29,781 nt of DNA, taken from NCBI GenBank assembly GCA_002361625.1, contig DETL01000002.1, positions 83,280-113,060 on the forward strand, written 5' to 3'. This document shows positions 29,648 to 29,781 of this stretch, piece after piece (the first letter of the stretch is position 1; each line of letters starts with the position of its first letter). The position numbers and the translations under genes were made by a program. Origin of the DNA: Bacteroidales bacterium UBA3289. Lineage in GTDB: Bacteria; Bacteroidota; Bacteroidia; Bacteroidales; UBA932. The notes under the pieces are model-generated. The model was not told the DNA's origin. It saw nothing but the letters and a program-made list of their open reading frames with translations, and did no database searches.

Positions 29648-29781
29648 ATGAGCGAAGATTGGGACGACATCCGGGAAGAAGAGCAGCCTGAAGAGCAGGA
29701 AAACGAACAGGAACTGACGGAAGAGGCGCAGGAGACGGGGAAATTCACCCGCCTGCTGGGCAGCGACAGCCGGAAGTTCAA
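29648..29781 (+). CDS. Unrecognised acidic protein, N-terminal part (3' end cut by window)
   Basis: The ATG lies 6 bp after the era stop in the same direction. The first 44 codons are open to the window edge. They encode a very acidic stretch (MSEDWDDIREEEQPEEQ, then more Glu/Gln) followed by GKFTRLLGSDSRKF. Such acidic tails precede the conserved domain in several Bacteroidales cytoplasmic proteins. Too little is visible to name it. Probable co-transcription with era is inferred from the spacing. Confidence 0.6.
   Translation, partial: MSEDWDDIREEEQPEEQENEQELTEEAQETGKFTRLLGSDSRKF

Overview
The window is about 30 kb of GC-rich chromosome from a member of the Bacteroidota, most likely an uncultured or little-studied high-GC Bacteroidales (order level is inference). 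The evidence is the TAnnTTTG promoter elements before most transcription units, the general lack of Shine-Dalgarno sequences, and the protein families: a two-part DoxX protein, OMP barrels with a carboxypeptidase-like N-domain, BlaI/M56 pairs, TlpA lipoproteins, and the ExbB-ExbD-TonB order. No rRNA, tRNA or CRISPR array was found.

Layout. 1-4.4 kb: the 3' end of infB, then on the minus strand tmk followed by a DoxX protein, then folP on plus and a DivIC/FtsB-like septum protein on minus. 4.4-6.3 kb: a sugar-nucleotidyltransferase-like gene and a CPBP membrane protease. 6.3-8.6 kb (minus): a two-gene unit made of a sugar kinase fused to a RapZ C-terminal domain, and a MurU-like nucleotidyltransferase, which looks like cell-wall amino-sugar salvage. 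Both genes carry related palindromic insertions that stay in frame. 8.6-8.9 kb: a 153-bp gapless imperfect dyad between divergent promoters. 8.9-10.4 kb: a phytase-like lipoprotein.

10.4-19.5 kb (minus) is one tightly coupled operon read as blaI, M56 protease, TlpA-type lipoprotein, OMP barrel, OMP barrel. Every junction overlaps as ATGA or TGATG. The two barrels are tandem paralogs. A 12-codon mini-ORF before the second barrel is a relic of the 3' end of the TlpA gene, which records how the duplication arose.

19.5-23.2 kb holds the NAD salvage genes pncB (minus) and pncA (plus). Between them sits a REP-associated tyrosine transposase (RAYT-like, with HVH and a Tyr-x-x-Asn-Pro-Val motif). 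It is flanked by two copies of an 83-nt hairpin unit, and a third copy lies beyond pncB beside the blaI operator. This RAYT plus repeat set is the best candidate here for a little-described system.

23.2-29.8 kb (plus) reads pncA-uvrD, then exbB-exbD-tonB, an rRNA pseudouridine synthase with a long disordered N-terminus, era, and the start of an unrecognised acidic protein cut by the window edge. The envelope theme recurs: the TonB motor genes, two OMP barrels, TlpA, and wall-sugar salvage. Any functional link between these loci is inference.
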